Source: Rhizobium phaseoli
GTDB taxonomy: Bacteria > Pseudomonadota > Alphaproteobacteria > Rhizobiales > Rhizobiaceae
Assembly (NCBI RefSeq): GCF_010668805.1
Contig: NZ_WUFT01000005.1
Location: 1 to 64,000 of the forward strand
Reading direction: 5' to 3'
Length of the DNA: 64,000 nucleotides
Made by a program: the position numbers and the translations under genes. Position 1 is the stretch's first letter, and each line of letters starts with the position of its first letter. The notes under the pieces were generated by a model. That model searched no databases. It had not been told where the DNA came from and saw only the letters and a program-made list of their open reading frames with translations. Shown here one piece after another: positions 17,471 through 25,887 of this stretch.

Positions 17471-18115
17471 CTAGATCTCGTCCATGAATGCCTGGAGGAA
17501 ATCGCGCAGGCTTTTGTCGCGCGAAGCCGCCAGCCTGCGGCCGGTCTCGGTCTGGAATCCTTCCGCCAGTTTGAACAGCTTCGTGTGGAAATGGTCAATC
17601 GCATAACGCTTGTCATCAAGCGGGCGCTCCGCCGCCGTCGGGTCGAACGGATCGTAGAGCCCGGATCCCAGTCGCCCGGCGATATAGAAGCAGCGTGCGG
17701 CGCCGATCATGCCGATTGCATCCAGCCGGTCGGCATCCTGGAGGATCTTTGCCTCCAGGGTCTTCGGCGCCACCCCTGCCGAGAAACTATGCGCGGTGAT
17801 CGCGTGAGCCGCGGCTTCGATATCCTCCTGGCTCCAGCCGAGGTCTGCCAGGATCGTTGATGCCTTTTGCGCCGCCAAGGCCGACGCTTTTGCCCGTAGT
17901 GGCGAATTCTTCTCGACGGCGACGCAATCGTGCAGCAGCACGGAAGCGGCAAGAACCCGCCCGTCGCCGCCTTCTCCAGCATGGATGCGCATGGCGTTCC
18001 GGAAGACGCGCAGGATATGGGCAAGGTCGTGCGAGCCGTCGTCGCCATCGGCAGCGTGTGCGATCAGCGCTGCGGCGAGCGTTTCATGAGGAGAGAAGGC
18101 TTCGGCCTCGAACAT
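17471..18115 (-). CDS. HD-domain phosphohydrolase
   Basis: A 214-residue metal-dependent phosphohydrolase of the YedJ-like group. The H...HD...D set is visible: His in GSHDLAHILRV, HD in LLHDCVAV, and a later Asp in LQDADRLDAIGMIGAAR. The ADRLDAIG block is diagnostic of this subgroup. The start at MFEAEAFSP has AGGTGG just upstream; a longer frame adds 24 residues without family sequence. Nucleotides are likely substrates but unproven. It lies nine bases before the MOSC gene. Confidence 0.87.
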   Translation of the reverse strand: MFEAEAFSPHETLAAALIAHAADGDDGSHDLAHILRVFRNAMRIHAGEGGDGRVLAASVLLHDCVAVEKNSPLRAKASALAAQKASTILADLGWSQEDIEAAAHAITAHSFSAGVAPKTLEAKILQDADRLDAIGMIGAARCFYIAGRLGSGLYDPFDPTAAERPLDDKRYAIDHFHTKLFKLAEGFQTETGRRLAASRDKSLRDFLQAFMDEI

Positions 18116-18259
18116 TGCGCCACCTGTTATGAGGAAGAATGTTTTCCGTCGATAGAACACCGGAACGGAAGCGGAGATTTCGGTCAAGCCCGCGACAATG
18201 AAGGCTCGGTGACCGCTGCCGATTTTGTAGCGGCTTGCCGTGCGAGTCGCAATCGAGGC

Positions 18260-20155
18260 TCAGCGCTTGGGAGAATGCGTCTCGCCACCATTCTTCGGCG
18301 GGGAGAGAAGATGGTGCAGGTCACGCACGGGTCTCGGCGGACTGATGTGATAACCCTGGATCTCGTCGCATTCTTCGCATTCGAGCAGCGCCAGCTGGGC
18401 GGCCGTCTCGACGCCTTCGACGGTAACGCGCATGCCGAGCGCATCGCCAAGCAGGATGATCGCATGCATGATCGCATGCGCTTCCTTGTTGTCGACGATG
18501 TCGCTGACGAAGGATTTGTCGATCTTGATCTTGTCGAAGGGGAAGCTCGAGAGATAGCTCAGCGAGGAATAGCCGGTGCCGAAATCATCCATCGAGATGC
18601 GGATGCCGCGCTCCTTCAGCGCATGCAGGATCGGCAGCACCTCGCTGAGATTTTCCATCAGCACGCTCTCGGTGATTTCGAGCTCAAGCCGCGACGGCGA
18701 CACCGCAGCAGCGGCAAGAGCCTCGCTGACGTCCTCAGTCAGGTCGCTGCTGCTGAACTGGATCGCCGAAACGTTGACGGCGACCTTGATGTCGTCGGGC
18801 CATTGCGCTGCATCGTTGCAGGCTTGGCGCAAAACCCAGCGGCCGATATCGACGATAAGGCCGACCTCTTCGGCGAGCGGAATGAAATCCATCGGCGCAA
18901 CGCGGCCGCGGATCGGGTGGTTCCAGCGGATCAGAGCCTCGAAGCCGCAGATGCGCCGCTGCGAAAGGTCATAGAGCGGTTGGTAATGCAGCTCGAATTC
19001 TTCTTTCTCAACGGCCGCTCTAAGGTCGGCCTCCAGCGCATGGCGCAGCTGCATCTGCGCTTCCATCTCGCCGGCGAAAAAACGCTCGCGCTTGCTCCCG
19101 TCCGCCTTGGCATGCGACAGCGCCACGCCGGCATTCTTCAGGAGGATATCGGTGTCTTCGCCATCCCCCGGGGCGACTGCGATTCCCATGGAGACGCTGA
19201 GCTCCACTTGTTTCTCCCCGTGGAAGAACGGCTCGGAAAGCGCGCGGCGGATCTGCTCGGCAAGGGCCGTCACGTTCCCCGGCTGCTGTCTGCCTGTCTG
19301 CAGGATGGCGAATTCGTCCGAGCCGAGGCGCGCCAGGGCATTCTCGGGGCCAGCCGAGGCTCGGATGCGCTCGGCGACCTGCTGCAGGATCGTGTCCCCG
19401 ACTGACACGCCCATCGTGTTGTTGATCGATTTGAACCGGTCGAGATTGAGGTGAACAAGGGCGATCTGCTCGTCCGGCTTGCGCTCTGCGAACGTCGCAT
19501 CGACCTGCTCGCGGAAATGGATGCGGTTTGGAAGGCCGGTCAGCGGGTCGTGGTGGGCGAGATAGGTGATGCGCTCAGCCGCCTTTCGATCCTCGGTGAC
19601 ATCGGCATGAATGGCGATATTGCTGCCGTCGGCAAGCATGGTCACCATGCTCTGGATGATGCGGCCGTCGTCCATCAGCCATTCGCGTCGGCGGATACTG
19701 CTGCTTTTTGCCGTTGCAGAGGAATGTCGCCCGGCCCGGCGGCCGGGCTTGGCGCTGGCGCCCTCCGCGCCGCGCATTTTGTCGGTGAGATCGGCGATTG
19801 TCGCGCCGGCAGCGACATCGTCCTGCGTCAGGCCGAAAAGCTGAGCGAAGCGAATGTTGGAAAGCGTCAGTCGTTGGTCCGCGTCAAAAACGCTGAGACC
19901 GAGTGGCAGGTTGTTGAGGATGATGTCGAAGAGCCTTTGCTGTCCGTCGAATGCCTGACTGAGGGCTGATATATTGCCCCTCAGCACATGGTTTTCTCTC
20001 AGCAGCGTTTCCGCGCTTCTCTCGATTTCGCCAAAATCGTTTTCATGGACGCGGTAGGTCGCGATCACAAGCTCCATCAAACGTTGCGCATCGACCGATC
20101 CATCGGCCATGACGGCCTGGCTGCATTGCTGCCAGAAGAGCGCTTCCGCTTTCAT
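18260..20155 (-). CDS. PAS-GGDEF-EAL cyclic-di-GMP signalling protein
   Basis: A 631-residue cytoplasmic protein. An N-terminal helical region (1-70) leads to a PAS domain (about 75-190, NNLPLGLSVFDADQRL), a GGDEF domain (about 200-360) and an EAL domain (about 375-620). The GGDEF signature is GSDEF (278-282), with the second Gly replaced by Ser, so synthase activity may be weak or regulatory. The EAL domain keeps EALIRW (406-411), NVSAIQF, ELEITES, and DDFGTGYS (523-530), so phosphodiesterase activity is likely. No membrane segment is seen. It is divergent from the EF-hand gene across a 437-base gap. Confidence 0.93.
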   Translation of the reverse strand: MKAEALFWQQCSQAVMADGSVDAQRLMELVIATYRVHENDFGEIERSAETLLRENHVLRGNISALSQAFDGQQRLFDIILNNLPLGLSVFDADQRLTLSNIRFAQLFGLTQDDVAAGATIADLTDKMRGAEGASAKPGRRAGRHSSATAKSSSIRRREWLMDDGRIIQSMVTMLADGSNIAIHADVTEDRKAAERITYLAHHDPLTGLPNRIHFREQVDATFAERKPDEQIALVHLNLDRFKSINNTMGVSVGDTILQQVAERIRASAGPENALARLGSDEFAILQTGRQQPGNVTALAEQIRRALSEPFFHGEKQVELSVSMGIAVAPGDGEDTDILLKNAGVALSHAKADGSKRERFFAGEMEAQMQLRHALEADLRAAVEKEEFELHYQPLYDLSQRRICGFEALIRWNHPIRGRVAPMDFIPLAEEVGLIVDIGRWVLRQACNDAAQWPDDIKVAVNVSAIQFSSSDLTEDVSEALAAAAVSPSRLELEITESVLMENLSEVLPILHALKERGIRISMDDFGTGYSSLSYLSSFPFDKIKIDKSFVSDIVDNKEAHAIMHAIILLGDALGMRVTVEGVETAAQLALLECEECDEIQGYHISPPRPVRDLHHLLSPPKNGGETHSPKR

Positions 20156-20465
20156 GGGGATGCCTCTTGCGGCGCGGCTGCGACAGCAATGACTGTGCTC
20201 ACCTGATGGACGTACCTCATCACATCGAAAACCTTTCCAAAGTGAACATAAAATTGATTTTTTATAAGCTGAACGTCTGGGTAGTGGCTTTTGGCGCCCA
20301 TTCTGGATGGGCGGAATTAATATTCGGTTGCAGTGCGGCGGTCAGGTCACGTCGTTAGGCATTTGTTTTATATGTGAAAAATCGCTGAAATACCGCGAGA
20401 TCCGCTCGTTTGACCCCGTCGGAAGGTTGGCAGCCACGCATTGCGTTAACGGTTGTCAATCATCG

Positions 20466-20516
20466 TTAATGAGAAGTTAACAACTTATTGACGCACCGCG
20501 CAAATCAGTTTAACCA
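20466..20516 (+). promoter_or_regulatory. CtrA-type box with downstream promoter-like hexamers
   Basis: The 437-base gap between the GGDEF-EAL gene and the EF-hand gene is AT-rich around here. TTAA-TGAGAAG-TTAAC at 20466-20481 matches the CtrA consensus TTAA-N7-TTAAC exactly. Seven bases further is TTGACG (20488-20493) and, after 17 bases, TAACCA (20511-20516), a weak -35/-10 pair reading towards the EF-hand gene. A second TTAAC lies at about 20444. The rest of the gap shows no gene. Confidence 0.55.
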
Positions 20517-20592
20517 GCGAGTCAATCAGTGATTTTCCACGTTCGTATTGCGTACAAACACCACCGGCTAAAGGCGGTGAATGGAGGTTTGT

Positions 20593-20934
20593 ATGACCAG
20601 CACCACGTCCGTTTCGGACACTTCATATGCATATCTGGCGACGCTCTCGCGGCTTGATGCCAATGGCGATGGTGTCCTCAGCCGCGGCGAACGCGCAGCC
20701 GATCAGAAGCCCGGTATCATCAAGGAGCTCCTGGACGAGGACAAGACCAGCGAAACGCAGCCGAAATTTTCCGGCAGCCTGATTGCGCTGATGATGGACT
20801 CCCGTGACGGCGGCGTGGCGGCCAGTATCGCCGTTCCCTATCCTTTGCAGCAGACCGCGCCGACGACCGGCGATCGGTCGGACGATCTTTACCGCAACAC
20901 TTACGGCCAGTTCGACTTCAGCGCCGTCGCCTGA
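20593..20934 (+). CDS. EF-hand calcium-binding-type small protein
   Basis: A 113-residue protein with one canonical 12-residue EF-hand loop, Asp22 to Glu33 (DANGDGVLSRGE), all ligand positions (D1, N3, D5, S9, E12) filled. A second, imperfect acidic stretch (LLDEDKTSE) follows about 25 residues later. There is no signal peptide, so it should be cytoplasmic unless exported by another route. The rest is low in hydrophobic content and unrecognised. The start at 20593 is chosen because GGAGG lies at 20583-20587; the ATG at 20581 overlaps that site. A terminator follows, so it is a single-gene unit. Calcium binding is predicted, not shown. Confidence 0.75.
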   Translation: MTSTTSVSDTSYAYLATLSRLDANGDGVLSRGERAADQKPGIIKELLDEDKTSETQPKFSGSLIALMMDSRDGGVAASIAVPYPLQQTAPTTGDRSDDLYRNTYGQFDFSAVA

Positions 20935-20959
20935 GTCACTCCTGAATCGGGCGATCTGC

Positions 20960-20985
20960 AAGCCGGCCGTTTGGCCGGCTTTTCC
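20960..20985 (+). terminator. Rho-independent terminator of the EF-hand gene
   Basis: AAGCCGGCC-GTTT-GGCCGGCTTTT forms a nine-pair stem with four-base loop and a short T run, 25 bases after the stop codon. Confidence 0.85.
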
Positions 20986-20998
20986 AGTTCTGTGTTCC

Positions 20999-21055
20999 CA
21001 GCGCATCACCCGAAAACCGGAATCGATATCTGCAAAGGATCATGCGTCAGTCCAA
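20999..21055. repeat. Degenerate dispersed repeat remnant
   Basis: CAGCGCATCACCCGAAAACCGGAATCG... followed by GGATCATGCGTC resembles the ACCCGAAAACCG-type palindromic repeats seen elsewhere in the window, but one arm has decayed. It lies between the terminator and sodC. Confidence 0.4.
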
Positions 21056-21139
21056 CGGATAGGGCGTCCTTTACGCTTAATCAGGAACACCTTCCTGGCT
21101 GACACGTTCAGAAGGACAACCGGACGGAAGGAGACCTCC

Positions 21140-21655
21140 ATGAAAGCCATGTGCACCATCGCCGGCCTGAGCCTGCTTGCAGTTGCATTGCCGGCGAGCG
21201 CTCAGGACAAGCAGACGGCGGTCGCCAATTTCGTCGGCAAAGACGGCAAGGAGGACGGCCGCGCGCAACTGACGGCTGCCGCCAGTGGTGGCGTCCTGAT
21301 CGAAGTCGAGATATCGGGGCTGCCGGCCAACAAATGGGTGGCTTTCCATGTTCACGAGACCGGCCGCTGCGATGCCGCGACCCATCACGAGTCGGCCGGC
21401 GGTCACTTCAACCCTGGGAAGGCCGAGCACGGCCTTCTTGCCGCCAAGGGTCCGCACGCCGGCGATATGCCCAATCAATATGTCGGAGAGGACGGTATGC
21501 TGAGAGCCCAGGTGTTTGACAGCATGGTCACGCTCGACGGCAAGACCGACGGCATTCGCGGCCGCGCATTGATGGTCCACGCCAATTCGGATGATTATCG
21601 CAGCCAGCCCTCCGGTGATGCCGGTGAGAGATTGGCCTGCGGCGTCATCCAATAG
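21140..21655 (+). CDS. sodC: Cu/Zn superoxide dismutase, periplasmic
   Basis: A 171-residue periplasmic enzyme that converts superoxide to peroxide and oxygen. The signal peptide (MKAMCTIAGLSLLAVALPASA) is clear. Metal ligands are His70, His72, His89 (bridging, GGHFNP), His97, His106, Asp109 and His147; the structural disulfide is Cys77-Cys167 (ACGVI). The start is fixed by GGAAGGAGA about seven bases upstream. It is likely its own unit between the EF-hand gene and the convergent MscS gene. Expected role is protection from host or external superoxide. Confidence 0.95.
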   Translation: MKAMCTIAGLSLLAVALPASAQDKQTAVANFVGKDGKEDGRAQLTAAASGGVLIEVEISGLPANKWVAFHVHETGRCDAATHHESAGGHFNPGKAEHGLLAAKGPHAGDMPNQYVGEDGMLRAQVFDSMVTLDGKTDGIRGRALMVHANSDDYRSQPSGDAGERLACGVIQ

Positions 21656-21732
21656 ACCGTTGCGATAAATTTACACGCCGAATCAACGTGTTAAGCGCTA
21701 TTGGTTTGAGAGCGTGGCGGTGCTGGAATGTG

Positions 21733-22617
21733 TCATTGGCGCGTCGGCGCCGGCTTTTCGGCCGCCCTGCCCTTGGAGTTCTTTGCCGGCGCAGCGTCCG
21801 GGACATCCGGAACAACGTCCGGATCCCTCTCGTTGAAAGCGAGTTTGACGCGCTTTATAATGTCACGGCTGACCGCCCACCAGTCGCCGGTCTTTGCCCA
21901 GTAGCGCAGCGTCATCAAGATCGCGCCGTCACCCAGGCTATCGATGAAGACGCTTGGTTCCGGTGACCTCAGCACCCGGGAATCGGCTTTGGCAAGGCCC
22001 ATCAGTGTCTCCATCGCTTGATGGATGTCATCCCCATCGGCGACCTTGACGTTCACATCGTTCCGTCGCGTCGGCTCGCGACTGAAATTGGTAATCGGCG
22101 TGTTCCAGAGTGTCGAATTCGGCGCCAACCGGTAGAGCCCGTCGCCGGTTCTGAGTTCAGTCGCAAACAACCCGATTTCGCGCACTGTCCCGGCCACGCT
22201 GCTGGTTTCGATGTATTCCCCGACTCGGAATGGCCTGAGGATCAGCAGCATGATGCCGGCGGCGATATTCTGCAGCGTCCCCTGTAGCGCCAGTCCGATT
22301 GCCAGGCCGGCTGCGCCAAGGGTCGCGATGATTGAGGCGGTCTGGACGCCGAACTGACCAAGCACGGTGATGAATACCAGGATGAGCAGCGCGTAGCGCA
22401 GCACATTGGTGAAGAATCGCGCCAGCGTCTCGTCGATGCCATGGACGCGCGACAGGCCTTCATAGGCCCAGCGGCTGGTAAAACCGGCGAGCGCCCAGCC
22501 GAGAACGAGCAGGATGACGGCCCCAAGGACGGAAAAGGAATATTGCACTGCCAGCGCGCTCGCCTGGCTGAGCGCCGTTTGTGTGGCGAGAAGGACGTCG
22601 GCTGCCTGTTGTTGCAT
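21733..22617 (-). CDS. Small-conductance mechanosensitive channel (MscS family)
   Basis: A 294-residue MscS-type channel with three membrane segments in the first ~130 residues. The pore helix TM3 is ASIIATLGAAGLAIGLALQGTLQNIAAG, rich in Gly/Ala as required for packing. The beta domain follows (RPFRVGEYIETSSVAGTVREIGLF, then APNSTLWNTPITNFSREPTRR). The C-terminal tail (PDAAPAKNSKGRAAEKPAPTRQ) is long and basic. It should release solutes on osmotic down-shock. It converges with sodC over 77 bases and is 58 bases after the phosphatase gene on the same strand, possibly the last gene of that operon. Confidence 0.93.
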   Translation of the reverse strand: MQQQAADVLLATQTALSQASALAVQYSFSVLGAVILLVLGWALAGFTSRWAYEGLSRVHGIDETLARFFTNVLRYALLILVFITVLGQFGVQTASIIATLGAAGLAIGLALQGTLQNIAAGIMLLILRPFRVGEYIETSSVAGTVREIGLFATELRTGDGLYRLAPNSTLWNTPITNFSREPTRRNDVNVKVADGDDIHQAMETLMGLAKADSRVLRSPEPSVFIDSLGDGAILMTLRYWAKTGDWWAVSRDIIKRVKLAFNERDPDVVPDVPDAAPAKNSKGRAAEKPAPTRQ

Positions 22618-22675
22618 GATCTGGCCCTGTTGGATTGTTCTTGGTCGGGGCTAGATGGAGCGAATGGCGGCAGCG

Positions 22676-23206
22676 TCAACCGCAGGCGGCGTCGTCGATC
22701 GCAAGCACAAAGGGCGCGTTGCCGTCGGCATCCGCACCGCGGCCGATTGCCCGCACTGCCGCGACCAGCCGGCCCCGGCGGTTAAGCAGCACGTCGCCGA
22801 TCTCGATCAACCGGGCATTCGGCGTCGCGAAAGGCGAGGCGGCCCGCAGCCGACCGGCAAGCCTTTCTTCGCTCTGATCCGGTACGAGCGACAGCGCGGC
22901 GATCAGGGCTGCCGCCGGCGATCGCGACACCCCCATCCAGCAATGGATGAGCAGCGGCGTCTCCTGCCGCCACGATGCGGCAAAGCCGATAATTCCCTGC
23001 ACATGCGTCTCGTCGGGCGCCACCAGGCCGCCGGTGCCCTTGAAGGCGATGTCGTTCATCGCAAGCGTCAGGTGGCGGTCGGCCGCGATCACGCCCGGTC
23101 GGTGAAAGGCCTGTTCCTTGGCGATCAGGCTGATCATCTCTCGCGCCTTGTGGCGTACGGCCATCTCCGCGATGCGCGACAGCGGCGAGACGACGATGAA
23201 GCTCAC
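22676..23206 (-). CDS. Tyrosine phosphatase-like protein
   Basis: A 176-residue dual-specificity-type phosphatase. The phosphate loop is HCWMGVSRS, C-x5-R with Cys89 and Arg95, and an upstream acidic stretch (NDIAF, APDETH) may supply the general acid. The substrate is unknown; proteins of this group are common in Rhizobiales beside HD-domain hydrolases. It overlaps the HD-domain gene by four bases (ATGA), so the two are translationally coupled. No signal peptide is seen. Confidence 0.82.
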   Translation of the reverse strand: MSFIVVSPLSRIAEMAVRHKAREMISLIAKEQAFHRPGVIAADRHLTLAMNDIAFKGTGGLVAPDETHVQGIIGFAASWRQETPLLIHCWMGVSRSPAAALIAALSLVPDQSEERLAGRLRAASPFATPNARLIEIGDVLLNRRGRLVAAVRAIGRGADADGNAPFVLAIDDAACG

Positions 23207-23811
23207 GACACCGTCTCCCGCTCTGCCTCGATCGCCGCGAAGCGCTCGCAGAACAGTCGCTGCGCTTCGACTGCGGGCACGGGCTCGATCATCAGCATCT
23301 CCGGGCTGATGCCGCGCGGCTGGCCGAAGAATTTCTGCGCCTCGGCGGGTGTGAAGCCGGCAAGGACCGTCGCCTCGAAATAGGCGGCGATTGTATCGGC
23401 CTTCTTGATTCGGTCCTTGAGGTCGCGCGAGGGATGCGGCGGCAGGCCGAAGCGCAGGTGCACGGCGGCCTCCAGCCGCTTCTCCACCGTCTTGTAGCCG
23501 CCGCCGACCACCGATTTGAACGGTGAGATCATATCGCCGATCACATATTCGGGGGCATCATGCAGCAGCGCCATCAGACACTCCTGTGGCCGCGCATCGT
23601 TGAAGCGGCGGAAAATGTCTTCTACGACGAGACTGTGCTGCGCCACCGAAAAAGCATGATCGCCTGATGTCTGGCCGTTCCAGCGAGCGACACGCGCCAG
23701 CCCATGGGCGATATCGATCAGTTCGACATCGAGCGGCGAGGGGTCGAGCAGGTCGAGCCTGCGCCCGGACAGCATGCGCTGCCAGGCACGCGGAGCTTTT
23801 GCCGTTGTCAC
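23203..23811 (-). CDS. HD-domain hydrolase (YfbR-like nucleotidase type)
   Basis: A 202-residue HD-superfamily protein. The metal set is His in TSGDHAFSVAQHSL, HD in ALLHDAPEYVIGD, and a later Asp in IKKADTIAAYFEA; the GDHAFSVAQHS and DAPEYVIGDM blocks resemble YfbR-type 5'-deoxynucleotidases. The start is taken as GTG at 23811, which gives a four-base GTGA overlap with the stop of the ygfZ gene; an ATG at 23856 would extend it by 15 residues inside ygfZ. It is the middle gene of a three-gene overlapping operon. Confidence 0.85.
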   Translation of the reverse strand: MTTAKAPRAWQRMLSGRRLDLLDPSPLDVELIDIAHGLARVARWNGQTSGDHAFSVAQHSLVVEDIFRRFNDARPQECLMALLHDAPEYVIGDMISPFKSVVGGGYKTVEKRLEAAVHLRFGLPPHPSRDLKDRIKKADTIAAYFEATVLAGFTPAEAQKFFGQPRGISPEMLMIEPVPAVEAQRLFCERFAAIEAERETVS

Positions 23812-24662
23812 GCGCTGGCCTCGTCGGCGCTGGTTGGGAAGACAAGGCCGGACCATGCCGGCAGGACGAGGGAAACGGGTGTTTCGCCTGCGAGCAGCGG
23901 CGTGCCGGCGGCGATTGCAGCGCCGGCGCGGTCGATACGCACGATCGCAAGTCCATGGTCGCCTTCGATCGAACCGAGCGTCCCTATAGGCTTGCCGGCG
24001 GCGGTGATCTCCGTTCCCATTCCCGGCAAGGCTGCAGCGGCAGAAACGGTCACGACGCGCCGGCGCGCAGTGCCGCGGTGCTGCATGCGCGAGACGACCT
24101 CTTGCCCGACATAGCAGCCTTTCCTGAAGGAGAGGCCGCCGTTCAAATCCATCAGCACGTCATGCGGGAAGGCATCCTGCAGGGCGAAGTCCGATCCTGA
24201 GGTGACGATGCCGAGCCTGACACGCAGCGCGTCATAGAGCGCTTCCTCACCGTCGCCGTGTTTGCCGGGCCGACGGACCAACGTGACGCCTGCCTTGGCG
24301 AAGCGACTATCCCAGGCGCCCTGGCCGCCCCGGGCGCCCTCGGCACCTTCGCCCCAGCAAACGGTGACGCCTTCCTCGGCGCGCGGCGCGAGCGTGACGG
24401 CGGCGCGCAGCTTGTACATCGTCAGCCGCTTCAGCAGGCCATCGCGCTGACCGGCATCGGTTTCGATCGTATAACCATCGCCCTCCTGCCAGATCATGAA
24501 GTCGAACAGGATCTTACCTTGCGGCGTCAGTAGCGCCCCGGGCCGCGCCTCGTCGGACCCGAGCGAGATGATATCGGTGGTGATCAGGTTCTGCAGGAAG
24601 GATTGGGCTTCCGCGCCGCTGACAGAGAGAAGTGAGCGGTCTTTCAGGAATACGGCTGGCAT
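23808..24662 (-). CDS. ygfZ: Folate-binding YgfZ-type protein, iron-sulfur cluster maintenance
   Basis: A 284-residue member of the YgfZ/GcvT family, which uses tetrahydrofolate in the maturation or repair of some Fe-S enzymes. The diagnostic motif K-G-C-Y-x-G-Q-E is present in FRKGCYVGQEVVSRM; the Cys is essential in E. coli YgfZ. The N-terminal region LLSVSGAEAQSFLQNLITTDI is the GcvT-like start. The start at MPAVFLKDRS is preferred; an upstream ATG at 24686 would add eight residues. It heads the ygfZ-HD-phosphatase operon. Confidence 0.92.
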   Translation of the reverse strand: MPAVFLKDRSLLSVSGAEAQSFLQNLITTDIISLGSDEARPGALLTPQGKILFDFMIWQEGDGYTIETDAGQRDGLLKRLTMYKLRAAVTLAPRAEEGVTVCWGEGAEGARGGQGAWDSRFAKAGVTLVRRPGKHGDGEEALYDALRVRLGIVTSGSDFALQDAFPHDVLMDLNGGLSFRKGCYVGQEVVSRMQHRGTARRRVVTVSAAAALPGMGTEITAAGKPIGTLGSIEGDHGLAIVRIDRAGAAIAAGTPLLAGETPVSLVLPAWSGLVFPTSADEASA

Positions 24663-24762
24663 GGCGGAACCTGTCGCGTTGGTCATCGCTCAGAGGTATG
24701 TCTTCATGAGGGGGATCGCAAGCGCCTCATGCGAAACGCGAGACGCGAAAGCGAGGTGGACG

Positions 24763-25509
24763 TCAATCGCCCGCTGTGAAGAATTTCCATTTGCCCTGAG
24801 GCGTAATGCCAAGGCGGTAGAAATTATATCCGCCGAATTCCTGCATGTCGGAAAGATCGCCGGCGGTGACGATGCGCAGCAGTTCGACGCGCTCCGGCGG
24901 CGTCAGCGACTTCAGGTCCTTCTCGGCAAAATACGGCCACACATACATGTCGTCTGCCGTACCTTGGCCGACATGCACGAAGCCGGTCGAGATGATGTCG
25001 AGCATAATGGCGAGGATCTCGTCTCCGTCAGGATCGCCCGAAAGATCCTTCAGCGTGCCGATCGGATCGTCCGTGGGCTCACCTACCGTCACCTGCGTCT
25101 GCTCGGTGCCGGTGCCCATCAACGGCCGCAGCCGCTCGAGATCGCCGGAGGCGGCCGCCTCGACGATCTGCTCGCGCATCTTGCGAACCGGCTCGGGTAC
25201 CTTGCTGATGTCGTAAATCACTTCGGCGGGCTTGGAGGCATCCTGGGCGCCCGGCGTCTTGTCGACACCCTGATTATTCTGGCCGTTGACCAGCGGATCG
25301 GCCATGGGAACGCCGGGGGTGGCTCCACTTTGCGGTTGGCTCTGTCCCTGAGCGGCCGGGGCGTCGTTGGCGGGTTGGCCGGGGGCCTTGTGCAGTTCGG
25401 AAAGCGCGTAGGCCGCCGGCGCGAGGAAAACATTGCCGGCAGCGAGGCTGAACGCAAGCAGCACCGACGCGAGCGGAATTCGCGATACTTTCTCTTTACC
25501 GGTGCGCAT
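24763..25509 (-). CDS. Exported hypothetical protein
   Basis: A 248-residue secreted or periplasmic protein with a signal peptide (basic MRTGKEKVSR, then PLASVLLAFSLAAG, cut near AAYA). A Pro/Gln/Gly-rich linker (about 40-85) precedes a folded C-terminal domain of about 150 residues with the stretches VPEPVRKMREQIVEAAASGDLERLRPLM and VWPYFAEKDLKSLTPPERVELLRIV. The family appears confined to Rhizobiales as far as I recall, with no assigned function. GDPDGDEIL is acidic but not an EF-hand. It is divergent from nothing and lies 17 bases after the small gene at 25527 on the same strand, probably cotranscribed. Confidence 0.8.
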   Translation of the reverse strand: MRTGKEKVSRIPLASVLLAFSLAAGNVFLAPAAYALSELHKAPGQPANDAPAAQGQSQPQSGATPGVPMADPLVNGQNNQGVDKTPGAQDASKPAEVIYDISKVPEPVRKMREQIVEAAASGDLERLRPLMGTGTEQTQVTVGEPTDDPIGTLKDLSGDPDGDEILAIMLDIISTGFVHVGQGTADDMYVWPYFAEKDLKSLTPPERVELLRIVTAGDLSDMQEFGGYNFYRLGITPQGKWKFFTAGD

Positions 25510-25526
25510 CAAACTCTCTGATAAAA

Positions 25527-25784
25527 TTATTGCAGGGTGCGGTTCGCGGAGAATTCGCCGGCAAGCATGCGCTCACGGAGCGAATCCAGCAGGGCTTCTG
25601 CGCTGCTTTCCCCGTGCAATCTGATGGTCTCCCGCAGCGCATGCGCAATGGCGGCATCAGCGATGATTTCAGGCTCGATTCCGTCGGCCATGCCGTCGGC
25701 CCAAGCCTCGTTCTGGTACTCCAGAGCCGCCTGCATCTTTTCGTGGACGATCATGTCGTCGATCTCGTTGAGGCTTGCTTCCAT
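25527..25784 (-). CDS. Small acidic hypothetical protein
   Basis: An 85-residue, Glu/Ala-rich, probably all-helical cytoplasmic protein (MEASLNEIDDMIVHEKMQAALEYQ... with LHGESSAEALLDSLRERML at the end). No domain is recognised. The start is set by GAGGAAAAG eight bases before ATG at 25784; the upstream ATG adds eight residues. It lies 17 bases before the exported protein gene and has a 103-base gap to the TIGR02301 gene. Confidence 0.7.
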   Translation of the reverse strand: MEASLNEIDDMIVHEKMQAALEYQNEAWADGMADGIEPEIIADAAIAHALRETIRLHGESSAEALLDSLRERMLAGEFSANRTLQ

Positions 25785-25887
25785 TGTCTTTTCCTCAGAA
25801 CTTCTCATGTCTTACTGCACCGTTAACAACACTAACAGCCTTTTCCCAAAACGACACGTCCACATGCGAAAACAGGTTAATTAAACG

